DNA of 38,177 bases from contig JAJRXD010000041.1 in the NCBI GenBank assembly GCA_024276465.1, forward strand, positions 1 through 38,177, given 5' to 3'. Positions 15,826 to 23,753 of this stretch are shown here, piece by piece (the stretch's first letter is position 1; the number at the start of each line of letters is the position of its first letter). A program made the translations under genes and the position numbers. The notes under the pieces are model-generated. The model ran no database searches and was not told the origin of the DNA. It saw only the letters and a program-made list of their open reading frames with translations. This stretch comes from Deltaproteobacteria bacterium (GTDB lineage Bacteria > Desulfobacterota > WTBG01 > CAIYCZ01 > CAIRTM01).

Positions 15826-16134
15826 TTAAATATTGAATTTTCGCCTGTCGTGAAGCTCGGCGAGTTTTCCGGGATTCCAGCTTGAAATTTTGGTAAAGTA
15901 TCCTGTAATTCTTGTTATGCCCTCCACATGCAGTCCCCTGTTAATTTCTTCCATCAGTTCAGGCTCGGACATCTGTTCCATTTTCCAGTATTTGATGGCT
16001 GTTGAGCTTTCGGGATTATTTTTATACCAGGCAAGGGCTTTGTTTCTGAAGCATAATTGTTCTGCTTCTTCATGATCTGAGCATTCAATGCTTTTATTTG
16101 TATCCAGGAATTTGTTGAGTTCTTGAGATGTCAT
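15826..16134 (-). CDS. Free-standing NrdD-type glycyl-radical domain protein (GrcA-like in design)
   Basis: This 102-residue protein ends with ITRITGYFTKISSWNPGK followed by LAELHDRRKF. It closely follows the C-terminal glycyl-radical segment of class III anaerobic ribonucleotide reductases (E. coli NrdD: RVCGYLG, then FNAGKQEEVKRR). Gly78 sits at the radical-bearing position. It lacks the whole NrdD barrel and also the CxxC...CxxC zinc ribbon that normally precedes this segment; only two Cys are present (IECSDHEEAEQLC). The N-terminal part looks helical (EEAEQLCFRNKALAWYKN, MSEPELMEEINRGL). I chose ATG at 16134 because GAGGAGGG lies 7-9 bases upstream; a longer frame to 16191 lacks this. By analogy with GrcA/YfiD it could act as a spare radical domain for a damaged NrdD, but this is inference. 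A split nrdD subunit or another role is possible. Confidence 0.75.
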   Translation of the reverse strand: MTSQELNKFLDTNKSIECSDHEEAEQLCFRNKALAWYKNNPESSTAIKYWKMEQMSEPELMEEINRGLHVEGITRITGYFTKISSWNPGKLAELHDRRKFNI

Positions 16135-16195
16135 TTGGTGCCCTCCTCTGTGAGATATTATTGTGTGATGTGGGTGAACTTCATAGAGCAATAAG

Positions 16196-16229
16196 ATGAG
16201 AATAATTCTTAAATGATATTCATTCTCAT
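16196..16229. promoter_or_regulatory. Fur-like double operator upstream of the glycyl-radical mini-protein gene
   Basis: The 34-base segment is a near-perfect dyad (ATGAGAATAAT on the left, the inverse ATTCATTCTCAT on the right). It contains two 7-1-7 units resembling Fur sites: TGAGAATAATTCTTA (16197-16211) and TGATATTCATTCTCA (16214-16228), matching TGATAATnATTATCA at about 12 and 13 of 15 positions. It lies 62-95 bases before the start of the downstream minus-strand gene and after the proC stop. Fur-family binding (Fur, PerR, Zur) is inferred from the pattern. Confidence 0.5.
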
Positions 16230-16278
16230 GTCAAGAAATAATTTCCTGAAATTTGAATTTTATGGATTTTTGTTATTT

Positions 16279-17094
16279 TTACTTTCCAAGTTCTTTTGAT
16301 CTGTTCACTGCTGCTTCAACTGCATCCATTATAATTCCCCTGGCAGACCCCTTTTCAAGAACGTGAATTCCAGCAATGGTTGTCCCCCCGGGAGATGTTA
16401 CAAGGTCTTTAAGTTTTGCCGGAGTTTCTCCAGCATCCAGAACAAGTTTTGCTGCACCAAAGCAGGTCTGTGCTGCAAGTTTTTGCGCTGTGCTGCGTGT
16501 CAGCCCTGCTTTGACCCCTGCATCTGCCATAGCCTCAATAATAAGGAAAAAATATGCAGGTCCGCTCCCGCTAAGGCCGGTAACCGCGTCCATCAGCTCC
16601 TCGTCAATCACAACGGTTTTTCCAACTGCTTCAAATATTTTTTTAGCAATAGTCAAATCATCTCCTGTTGCTGATGGCCCTAAACACAGAGCCGAAGCAC
16701 TTTCAAGTACTTTTGCTGCAATATTCGGCATTATGCGAATAATGCGCCCCTTACCGGAAAGGCCTTGGGATATTGCGCCGGATTTTACTCCTGCTGCAAT
16801 TGACAGCAAAAGTTTTTTTTCATCTGTAACAGGATTAATTTCGCTGAGTAATACCTTCATGTTTTGGGGTTTAACAGCCAGAAGTATTACATCAGCCCCT
16901 GAAACAATCTCATGATTATCCAGGGAAGTGCTGACCTTGAAGGCTTCTTTAAGATATTTAAGCCTCCTGCTCTGTATGTCGGAAACAGTTATCTGGCTGG
17001 CTGAAATCAGGCCGGAAGCTAAAACACCCCTGAGAATGTTTTCTGCCATCGCTCCCCCGCCTATAACACCAAGTTTTAAAGTCTTAACATCCAT
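16279..17094 (-). CDS. proC: Pyrroline-5-carboxylate reductase
   Basis: This 271-residue enzyme catalyses the last step of proline synthesis, NAD(P)H reduction of 1-pyrroline-5-carboxylate. The N-terminal Rossmann motif is KLGVIGGGAMAENILRGVL, followed by DVILLAVKPQNM and LLLSIAAGVKSG. Further on are IIRIMPNIAAKVLESASAL and VTGLSGSGPAYFFLIIEAMADAGVKAGL, the active-site region with the Ser-Gly-Ser-Gly-Pro signature, and then VTSPGGTTIAGIHVLE. Length is standard. It is followed 50-80 bases later by the Fur-like operator, so the next gene probably has its own promoter. Upstream lies repeat copy C. Confidence 0.96.
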   Translation of the reverse strand: MDVKTLKLGVIGGGAMAENILRGVLASGLISASQITVSDIQSRRLKYLKEAFKVSTSLDNHEIVSGADVILLAVKPQNMKVLLSEINPVTDEKKLLLSIAAGVKSGAISQGLSGKGRIIRIMPNIAAKVLESASALCLGPSATGDDLTIAKKIFEAVGKTVVIDEELMDAVTGLSGSGPAYFFLIIEAMADAGVKAGLTRSTAQKLAAQTCFGAAKLVLDAGETPAKLKDLVTSPGGTTIAGIHVLEKGSARGIIMDAVEAAVNRSKELGK

Positions 17095-17128
17095 TTTTAA
17101 TCCTCAAGATATAATGTTTTTTCTGCTA

Positions 17129-17298
17129 AGCAGTGGCTGAACGGAAACCCTGTTTTTTTTGTTGGTGTGGCGTATGTAGGAGCCGGCTTTAGCCGCGAAA
17201 AACAGACCTGTTGCTGCGTATATCGCGCCTGAAGGCGCTCCTACAGAAAATTATTGATCAGATTTTAACCTGAATCAGGACTTTTCGTTCAGCACACT
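17129..17298. repeat. Nested palindromic intergenic element, copy C
   Basis: The left arm AGCAGTGGCTGAACGGAAAC (17129-17148) pairs with the right arm GGACTTTTCGTTCAGCACAC (17278-17297). These are the same outer arms as copies A and B. The inner palindrome is a third type: GTAGGAGCCGGCTTTAGCCG (17175-17194) on the left and CGCGCCTGAAGGCGCTCCTA on the right. A linker of about 30 bases (TTATTGATCAGATTTTAACC) before the right arm is shared with copy D. Confidence 0.8.
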
Positions 17299-17340
17299 AA
17301 GGAAGATATCTTAGCAGATGAAAAAAATTCAGTCAAATTA

Positions 17341-18660
17341 TCATATTACTTCTCCTACAAGGTCATAGGTAAGAGCCTTTATGACCCGGATATCTGCAAA
17401 AGAGCCGGCAGGCAGATCTTCATTAATAAAAACAACCCCGTCCACCTCAGGTGCCTGATACTGCGTTCTTGCCCTGAGTCTGTACTTATTATCTTCTAAT
17501 GAGATGCCTTCTACAAGAACCTCGAAGTTATTTCCTATCAAGGCTTTGTTTTTATCCTTTGAAATTTTTGCCTGCAGGCGCATAAGTTCATTATAGCGAT
17601 GTTTTTTTGTTTTTTCAGGAACTTTTCTGCCAAGTTTTGAAGCTGGTGTTCCCTCTTCATCCCTGTATTCAAAAGCACCCAAATGGTCAAATTTCATATC
17701 AGCAGCAAACTGAAGCAGAGCATCAAAATTTTTGTCGGTCTCACCCGGAAACCCTACAATAAAAGTTGTTCGTATGGAAAGACCTGGTACCACCTTTTTC
17801 ATTTCTTCAAGAAGACAGATGATTTTTTTTTCGGTGATTCCTCTGCCCATTTTTTTCAGCATTGAATCTGTGATATGCTGAAGAGGAAGGTCTATGTAGT
17901 TGCAGATGTTTTCTTCCCCGGCTATTATTTTGAGTATGTCAGTGTTCAGATTTGCAGGGTGACAGTAAAGAAGGCGTATCCATCTGAGCCCTGGAATCAG
18001 AGCCATTTTTTTTAAAAGTTCAGCAAGTCTTCCATATTGGGTTGTATCCTGGGCTATCAGGTTGATTTCCAGTATTCCGTTATCAACAAGCTTTCTGCTT
18101 TCTGCTAAAATTGATTTTGGGGAGCGTCCCGCGTAAGGACCTTTTATGCGGGGTATGGCACAGTAGGTGCAATGGTGGGAGCAGCCTTCAGCAATTTTCA
18201 GATAGGCGCTGCTTCCAGGGCTGGAAAGGGTCCTGGGGGTTGAGGAACCCATCAAAAAGGTTGGGCTGCAGGCCTGGAGCCGTGAAATTTTACTGCCGGA
18301 AGTTAATATTTTAACATGTTTTGAAATTTTTTGAAATTCTCCTGTTCCCAGGAAAAGGTCCACTTCCGGAAGCTCTTTCAGCAGTTCATGCTGATACCTC
18401 TGGGGCAAACATCCGCAGACAATAAGATATCGACATGAACCGGTTTTTTTCTGTTCAGCAATCAACAGAATAGTTTCAATCGATTCCTTTGTAGCATCCC
18501 GGATAAATGCACAAGTGTTAATTATAATAATTTGCGCTTCTTCTCTGCTGCCGGTAAATTGATAACCACTCTTTTTTAAACATCCAAGCATAACTTCGCT
18601 GTCAACCAGGTTCTTTGAACAGCCCAGGGTTTCAAGGTAAACTTTTTCTTTCAGTTCCAT
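17341..18660 (-). CDS. rimO: Ribosomal protein uS12 methylthiotransferase RimO
   Basis: This 439-residue radical SAM enzyme adds a methylthio group to the conserved Asp of ribosomal protein S12. The N-terminal MTTase domain has the three cluster Cys: C14 (LETLGCSKNLVDSEVM), C50 (NTCAFI) and C84 (CGCLPQRY). The radical SAM motif is EGCSHHCTYCAIPRIKGPYAGR with C160, C164 and C167. The C-terminus has a TRAM-like domain (VLVEGISLEDNKYRLRARTQ, YQAPEVDGVVFIN). The NLVDSE and IPRIKGP sequences distinguish RimO from MiaB. Its start overlaps the upstream radical SAM gene by 10 bases, so the two are translationally coupled. Confidence 0.96.
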   Translation of the reverse strand: MELKEKVYLETLGCSKNLVDSEVMLGCLKKSGYQFTGSREEAQIIIINTCAFIRDATKESIETILLIAEQKKTGSCRYLIVCGCLPQRYQHELLKELPEVDLFLGTGEFQKISKHVKILTSGSKISRLQACSPTFLMGSSTPRTLSSPGSSAYLKIAEGCSHHCTYCAIPRIKGPYAGRSPKSILAESRKLVDNGILEINLIAQDTTQYGRLAELLKKMALIPGLRWIRLLYCHPANLNTDILKIIAGEENICNYIDLPLQHITDSMLKKMGRGITEKKIICLLEEMKKVVPGLSIRTTFIVGFPGETDKNFDALLQFAADMKFDHLGAFEYRDEEGTPASKLGRKVPEKTKKHRYNELMRLQAKISKDKNKALIGNNFEVLVEGISLEDNKYRLRARTQYQAPEVDGVVFINEDLPAGSFADIRVIKALTYDLVGEVI

Positions 18661-19619
18661 GTGTCAGCCTTTGTAAAATCAGGGATAAAACTGGCGTCAA
18701 GGGTTTCCCAATCCTGAATCCAGCCGTTTTCAAAACCAAGGGACTCAAGTGTCTCTATGGCCCGAAAATAATCCTCCCCTGCTGTTCCTGATTTAAGTTT
18801 TTCAAACTTGTGTGCCTTATAGCATGGCCTGTATTGAGCCATCAGGCTGATTGAAACAGAGGGGCCAAACAGCTTAACCAGGTTTTTTAAAACAGATGTG
18901 GTTCCCGATATTCCGTGGGGTAAAACAAGGTGCCGGACAATAAGTCCCCTTAGTGCTATTCCATTGCTGTCCATTACAAGGTGGCCTGTCTGGCGAAACA
19001 TTTCCAGCATGGCGCGGGAGTTGATCATGCTGTAATTTTCAGCTGAAGAATACATGGTTGCGTATTCATCCTGTGCGTACTTGGCATCAGGCAGATATAT
19101 ATCAACAATACCTGTGAGAATCTGCAGCACAAGAACATCTTCATACCCGTTTGTATTATAGACAACCGGGATTTCAAGACCGTTTTGTGCTGCCTGGAAC
19201 AGGGCGCTGATTATATGTGGCAGGTAATGAGCTGCTGAAACAAGATTAATATTATGACAGCCTGCATCCTGAAGAGCAAGCATCATGGAAGAAAGCTCCC
19301 TGGCGGAAATTTCTTCCCCGCGGGCCTCATGGCTTATCTGGTAGTTCTGGCAATAGCAGCATTTCAGGTTGCAATGGGAAAAAAAGATTGTCCCCGACCC
19401 TCTGGAGCCGGAAATTGCAGGTTCTTCTCCAAAATGAGGGATTGCCCTGGCAACTTTAACCCTGTGTGAAGCATTGCACCTGCCCCTTTCCCCTTTTGCT
19501 CTGTTAACACCACATTTCCAGGGGCAGAGTCTGCAGGGCGAAAATATTTCGAACAGCTGCTTAATTCTTTTTTCAAGTTCACTGTTTTGAAGCAGATGAA
19601 CATAACCAGGCTGTTTCAC
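18651..19619 (-). CDS. PflX-type radical SAM protein (COG1313-like)
   Basis: The 322-residue protein has the radical SAM motif CNLKCCYC with C83, C87 and C90 ligating the SAM cluster (C88 is extra). The N-terminal Cys array is CRLCPWKCGVNRAKGERGRC at 29-48, as in proteins annotated PflX, which resemble pyruvate-formate-lyase activases. Also typical are GSGTIFFSHC, HNINLVSAAHYLPHI, VYNTNGYE, DIYLPDAKY and VRHLVLPHG. The family lacks an agreed substrate; glycyl-radical activation has been suggested from similarity only. It overlaps rimO by 10 bases. The divergent 233-base region upstream separates it from etfB. The glycyl-radical mini-protein 2.5 kb away makes an activase role worth testing, though no direct link is visible. 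Confidence 0.85.
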   Translation of the reverse strand: MKQPGYVHLLQNSELEKRIKQLFEIFSPCRLCPWKCGVNRAKGERGRCNASHRVKVARAIPHFGEEPAISGSRGSGTIFFSHCNLKCCYCQNYQISHEARGEEISARELSSMMLALQDAGCHNINLVSAAHYLPHIISALFQAAQNGLEIPVVYNTNGYEDVLVLQILTGIVDIYLPDAKYAQDEYATMYSSAENYSMINSRAMLEMFRQTGHLVMDSNGIALRGLIVRHLVLPHGISGTTSVLKNLVKLFGPSVSISLMAQYRPCYKAHKFEKLKSGTAGEDYFRAIETLESLGFENGWIQDWETLDASFIPDFTKADTWN

Positions 19620-19696
19620 GTTATTCCTTGACTTGATCTCAGGAGGTTTGTTATAAAAATTTATCCAAACAGAGGATTGATCTGTATTTCAGCTCT

Positions 19697-19716
19697 AAAA
19701 TATTATCATATAATAC
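19697..19716. promoter_or_regulatory. 16-bp AT palindrome in a divergent intergenic region, copy 1
   Basis: ATATTATCATATAATA has 6-bp arms (TATTAT, ATAATA) around CAT. The identical 16-mer occurs at 27882-27897, also between divergent genes. It may serve as a -10 region or an operator. The remainder of 19620-19852, between the PflX-like gene and etfB, shows no other structure. Confidence 0.3.
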
Positions 19717-19852
19717 AAAAAAGACAGAAGATAAAAATTAATTTACACAGATTGTGCCGTGCCCACCCTGATAAGTGTTTGCCCTGAAAAAATACAAATT
19801 TTAAATCGCTTAATTCAGGCAACTAATAATTCCGGATTATTGATAACTGATT

Positions 19853-20713
19853 ATGAGTTATAAAATTATTGTCCTGATTAAACAGGTTCCTGACACCACT
19901 GCTGTTTCATCACAGACCATGAAAGAAGATGGAACGCTTAACCGCGGTGTGCTTCCTGCTGTTTTTAATCCAGAGGATCTTAATGCCCTTGAAATGGCTT
20001 TGAGCATTAAGGAACGCTACGGAGGAAGCGTGATTGCCGTTACAATGGGTCCGCCTTCGGCAGCGGACATTCTGCGGGACGCCATGTACAGGGGTGCTGA
20101 CAAGGTGTTTGTTTTAACCGACAAACGGTTTGCTGCATCAGACACTCTTGCAACATCCCGTGTGCTGAGCCAGGCGGTCAGGAAGATCGGAGGCTTTGAT
20201 ATTATTATTTGCGGCAGGCAGGCAATAGACGGCAATACAGCACAGGTAGGGCCGCAGGTTGCAGAAAAACTTGGCATAAATCAACTCACATATGTTGAGG
20301 AAATAGTGGATTTAACAGATGGAAAAATTTCTCTGTGGAGAAGTGTTGAAGAGGGAAAAGAGCTGGCAGTGTCCAGCATCCCGCTTCTTTTAACCGTCAC
20401 ACAAACAGCCAATATTCCAAGACCGCCATCAGTAAAAAAAATCATGAAATATAAAAACGCTGAAGTTAGAAACAGTTTGTCCGAAGCATGCGGAATTAAT
20501 GATCTCAGCAGCAGGGGGCTTCTTATAGAACAGTGGGATGCTGAAAGTATTGGCATGGATCCTGAAATGTGTGGAGCTTCAGGATCACCAACGCAGGTTA
20601 AAAAAACTGAAAAGGTTGTGCTGAAGGGAAAACAGTTTAAAAAAATTGAACAGACAGATGAAGGGATAAGGGAACTTTTGCAGGAGCTGATTAAGGATTA
20701 TGTTTTTGACTGA
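19853..20713 (+). CDS. etfB: Electron transfer flavoprotein beta subunit
   Basis: This 286-residue subunit binds AMP or a second FAD and passes electrons from acyl-CoA dehydrogenases. It begins with KIIVLIKQVPDT, and has the FNPEDLNALEMAL segment and the signature ICGRQAIDGNTAQVGPQVAEKLG. The KQVPDT start and this overall form resemble ETF groups that include bifurcating members, but bifurcation cannot be assigned from this alone. It is slightly longer than usual at the C-terminus (a Lys-rich tail KGKQFKKIEQTDEGI). etfA follows after 38 bases, and the dehydrogenase after that, as one operon. Confidence 0.95.
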   Translation: MSYKIIVLIKQVPDTTAVSSQTMKEDGTLNRGVLPAVFNPEDLNALEMALSIKERYGGSVIAVTMGPPSAADILRDAMYRGADKVFVLTDKRFAASDTLATSRVLSQAVRKIGGFDIIICGRQAIDGNTAQVGPQVAEKLGINQLTYVEEIVDLTDGKISLWRSVEEGKELAVSSIPLLLTVTQTANIPRPPSVKKIMKYKNAEVRNSLSEACGINDLSSRGLLIEQWDAESIGMDPEMCGASGSPTQVKKTEKVVLKGKQFKKIEQTDEGIRELLQELIKDYVFD

Positions 20714-20751
20714 TCTCTTAAATTCGCAACTCCTTGAAATTTCTCAGAACG

Positions 20752-21774
20752 ATGGAACAGACGGGAGAAGTCTGGGTTTTTATCCAGCGCAGTAAAGAAA
20801 AAATTGTTGAAGCATCACTTGAAATTCTTGGCCGGGCCGGGGAACTTGCAAAAGAGCTTAAGGTTCCGGTTGTCGGAATTTTAGCGGGGAACAGCGCAGA
20901 GTTTTTAGCACAGACAGTAGTGACATATGGTGCAGATAAAGTATATGTGCTGTGTTCTTCATATTTAGAACAGTACACAACCAATGCTTATGCAAGGTCA
21001 ATTTCCACACTTATAAAAAATAAAAATCCTGCAATAGTGCTTTTTTCAGCAACTCCTCAGGGCAGAGACCTTGCGCCGCGGATTGCTTCTGCCCTTGGCG
21101 CAGGGCTGACAGCTGACTGCACAGACCTTAAAATCGGCTCATATACTCACCCGCGAACGAGAAAGAAATACAGCAAAATTCTTTTACAGATAAGGCCTGC
21201 GTGGGGCGGCAACATTATTGCCACCATTGTTAACCCTGAGACCAGACCCCAGATGGCCACAGTCAGGGAAGGCATGATGAAGGTTCCTGTTCCTGATGGT
21301 TCTGCCGAAGGGGAAATTGTGAAGCTGACGCCTGATGTGGGACAGGCTGACATTAAAACCGTAATTGTACGGCAGGAGCTTGAGAAAAAAACAGTTGACC
21401 TTAAGGGTGCCAGCGTAATTGTTGCAGGTGGTGCGGGTGTTGGCTCTGTGGAAAACTTCGAACTTCTCAGGCATCTGGCGCATTTGTTTGGCGGTGAGGT
21501 TGGAGCAACGCGGGCAGCAGTGGACGCGGGTTTTATCTCTCATGATCATCAGATAGGACAGACTGCCCTGACAGTAAGGCCGAAGCTGTATATAGCATGT
21601 GGAATTTCAGGGGCTGTACAGCATCTTGCGGGTATGGATGAGTCGGGGAAGATAGTTGCTGTTAATACTGACCCCGAAGCACCCATATTTGGCATTGCTC
21701 ACTATGGAATTGTTGGTGATCTTAAGGACATTATTCCAAGGATGATTAACACATATAAAACATTGAGCCATTAA
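20752..21774 (+). CDS. etfA: Electron transfer flavoprotein alpha subunit
   Basis: The 340-residue FAD-binding partner of EtfB. The N-terminal domain has VWVFIQ, VVGILAGN, ADKVYVL and PAIVLFSATPQGRDLAPRIA. The C-terminal FAD domain has IVAGGAGVGSVENFELLRHLA, GATRAAVDAGF, IGQTALTVRPKLYIACGISGA, and AVNTDPEAPIF. The classical SGRG start of the FAD domain is replaced by AGGAG. I chose ATG at 20752; a TTG at 20734 would add six residues, and neither has a good ribosome site. It touches the dehydrogenase gene: the stop is followed directly by its ATG. Confidence 0.95.
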   Translation: MEQTGEVWVFIQRSKEKIVEASLEILGRAGELAKELKVPVVGILAGNSAEFLAQTVVTYGADKVYVLCSSYLEQYTTNAYARSISTLIKNKNPAIVLFSATPQGRDLAPRIASALGAGLTADCTDLKIGSYTHPRTRKKYSKILLQIRPAWGGNIIATIVNPETRPQMATVREGMMKVPVPDGSAEGEIVKLTPDVGQADIKTVIVRQELEKKTVDLKGASVIVAGGAGVGSVENFELLRHLAHLFGGEVGATRAAVDAGFISHDHQIGQTALTVRPKLYIACGISGAVQHLAGMDESGKIVAVNTDPEAPIFGIAHYGIVGDLKDIIPRMINTYKTLSH

Positions 21775-23499
21775 ATGAATTTTTTTACTGAAAATGAAGA
21801 CCTGAAATTTATTCTTGAAACTGCTGACCTGAGCTATATTATCAAAATGTACGAAAACAACTTCCGGGAGGGTGATGCCTGTGATTATGCCCCAAACAGT
21901 ATAGAGGATGCCATTGAAAATTATAACAGGGTTCTTGAGGTTGCGGGTGATATTTCAGGCAGAATCATTGCTCCGTTGAGTGAAAGTATCGACACTGAGC
22001 CGAATTATTTACAGGATGGAAGGGTAATATATTCCCAACCAGTACAGAAATGTCTCAAAGCCTTCTGCCAGGCAGAGCTTATGGCCTGCACAATTTCCAG
22101 AGAATATGGAGGCCTGAACCTCCCGAATTTTATTTTTACCATGCTTGTTGAAATTATTTCCCAGGCAGATGCCGGCATCCAGAATATTTTCGGACTTCAG
22201 GGGATAGGCACTGTTATTGAAACATTTGCGGATCATAAATTAAAGGAAAAATACCTTCCGCTTTTTGCAAGTGGTAAGATTACAGGGGCAATGGCGCTTA
22301 CTGAAGATGAAGCTGGAAGCGATTTGCAGAACATTAAACTCAGGGCTGAAGAAAACCCTGACGGGACATGGAGACTTAACGGTGTAAAGCGCTTTATTAC
22401 AAACGGAGGTGCGGACATTCTACTCGTTCTTGCCAGGTCTGAGCCGGAAATAAAAGATGGTCTGGGTCTGAGCCTTTTTCTGTGTGAAGGGGGGAGCAGT
22501 GTCAGTGTAAGACGTCTTGAGGACAAGCTGGGGATCCACAGCTCTCCGACCTGTGAACTTTGTTTTAACGAAACACCAGCATACCTGATAGGAGAAAGGC
22601 AGAGAGGTCTTGTAACCTATGTGCTTGCCCTTTTAAATGGTGCACGGCTTGCCACGGCTGCCCAGTCAACCGGTATTGCCCAGGCAGCCTTCAACGAAGC
22701 TCTGGCTTATGCGCAGGTAAGAAAGCAGTTTGGAAGAAGGATAGAGGCGTTTGCCCCCGTGGCTGAAATGATTACGAAAATGAAGGTGGCAATTGAAGCT
22801 TCCCGTGCCCTTACCTATGAAACGGCAAAAGTAATGGATATGTCAGCAGCAACAGTTAAACGATTGAATTCTGAAAACATTGAATCAACAGAGAAAAAAC
22901 AGCTCAGAAGGAACTCGAAAAGGTTTGAACGGCTTGCAATGCTTCTTTCCTCCCTTGCAAAGTACTATTGTTCTGAAATGAGCATCCGGGTAACCAGGGA
23001 TGCAATGCAGGTGCTGGGTGGAAGCGGGTACATGAAAGATTATCCGGTTGAAAAGTATTATCGTGATGCCAGAATTACAAATATTTACGAGGGGACATCA
23101 CAGATGCAGATTTTAAGTGCTTTCAGGGGAATTCTCAGCGGGACAATGGAAAAATATTTTCACGAGTTAAGCTGTTTTGATTTTCCCGGACAGCAATCAG
23201 CGCTGGAAAAGAAGCTTCAGCGGGGGAGAAAACTTCTTTCTCAGTCAGTTGATTTTCTCAATAACCGGAAAGACAGCCAGGCTGTGGAGCTTTACAGCAG
23301 ACAGGTTGTTGATATGGCGACAGAAATTCTCATCGGCTATCTTTTTCTGAAACAGTCGTTAAGATCCTCCAGAAAGTTAAAGATTGCAAAAATGTATATT
23401 AATGACCTGGGCCCGGTGTTTAAAATGAGGGCAAGTTATATTAAGAAAGCTGACACAGCATGCCTGAAAAACTATGCTCTGATTGTTAACAGGATTTGA
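21775..23499 (+). CDS. Acyl-CoA dehydrogenase (long, about 570-residue type)
   Basis: The 574-residue flavoprotein oxidises an acyl-CoA at the alpha-beta position. It shows FAD/substrate motifs ITGAMALTEDEAGSDLQNIK and WRLNGVKRFITNGGADI, then ARLATAAQSTGIAQAAFNEAL-like text near 22640-22710 and QVRKQFGRRI-type sequence. DAMQVLGGSGYMKDYPVEKYYRDARI follows, and NIYEGTSQMQ with E439 at the place of the catalytic Glu of medium-chain dehydrogenases. About 110 residues of C-terminal helical extension follow, as in longer bacterial members. It starts directly after the etfA stop codon, so EtfBA are its likely electron acceptors. Chain length or aromatic specificity cannot be told. Confidence 0.93.
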   Translation: MNFFTENEDLKFILETADLSYIIKMYENNFREGDACDYAPNSIEDAIENYNRVLEVAGDISGRIIAPLSESIDTEPNYLQDGRVIYSQPVQKCLKAFCQAELMACTISREYGGLNLPNFIFTMLVEIISQADAGIQNIFGLQGIGTVIETFADHKLKEKYLPLFASGKITGAMALTEDEAGSDLQNIKLRAEENPDGTWRLNGVKRFITNGGADILLVLARSEPEIKDGLGLSLFLCEGGSSVSVRRLEDKLGIHSSPTCELCFNETPAYLIGERQRGLVTYVLALLNGARLATAAQSTGIAQAAFNEALAYAQVRKQFGRRIEAFAPVAEMITKMKVAIEASRALTYETAKVMDMSAATVKRLNSENIESTEKKQLRRNSKRFERLAMLLSSLAKYYCSEMSIRVTRDAMQVLGGSGYMKDYPVEKYYRDARITNIYEGTSQMQILSAFRGILSGTMEKYFHELSCFDFPGQQSALEKKLQRGRKLLSQSVDFLNNRKDSQAVELYSRQVVDMATEILIGYLFLKQSLRSSRKLKIAKMYINDLGPVFKMRASYIKKADTACLKNYALIVNRI

Positions 23500-23511
23500 G
23501 CTTTTCCCGTT

Positions 23512-23536
23512 ATCCCTTTGGTGAGGGATCTGTTTT
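23512..23536 (+). terminator. Terminator of the etf/acyl-CoA dehydrogenase operon
   Basis: ATCCC (23512-23516) and GGGAT (23525-23529) form a 5-bp stem with an 8-base loop. The tail CTGTTTTTAAGG gives a short T-run. It starts 13 bases after the stop codon. Confidence 0.5.
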
Positions 23537-23622
23537 TAAGGAAACTCTTTCAAGGATGCTATTGACACAGCCTTTTTTTTGGAACAAAATTAAATAGAGT
23601 ATTTGTCAGGTGAATGTTAATG

Positions 23623-23720
23623 TTGATGAACTCGTAAAGAGTCATCAATGTAGTTTCAGATGGCTAAGTTAAAAGTTCAATATATAACGCAGTAGAGTGG
23701 GCTTTTAACGGCGCCATCAA
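23623..23720. repeat. 98-bp inverted-repeat element
   Basis: The left end TTGATGAACTCGTAAAGAGT (23623-23642) and the inverse of the right end (GCTTTTAACGGCGCCATCAA, 23701-23720) match at about 14 of 21 positions. CATCAATGT also occurs twice (23643 and 23715). No coding capacity is present. It differs in arms from the nested palindromic family and ends four bases before the reading frame of the Cys-cluster protein. Confidence 0.5.
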
Positions 23721-23753
23721 TGTTTGTCAGTAAAAGAGGTTGAGAGCAAAGCA

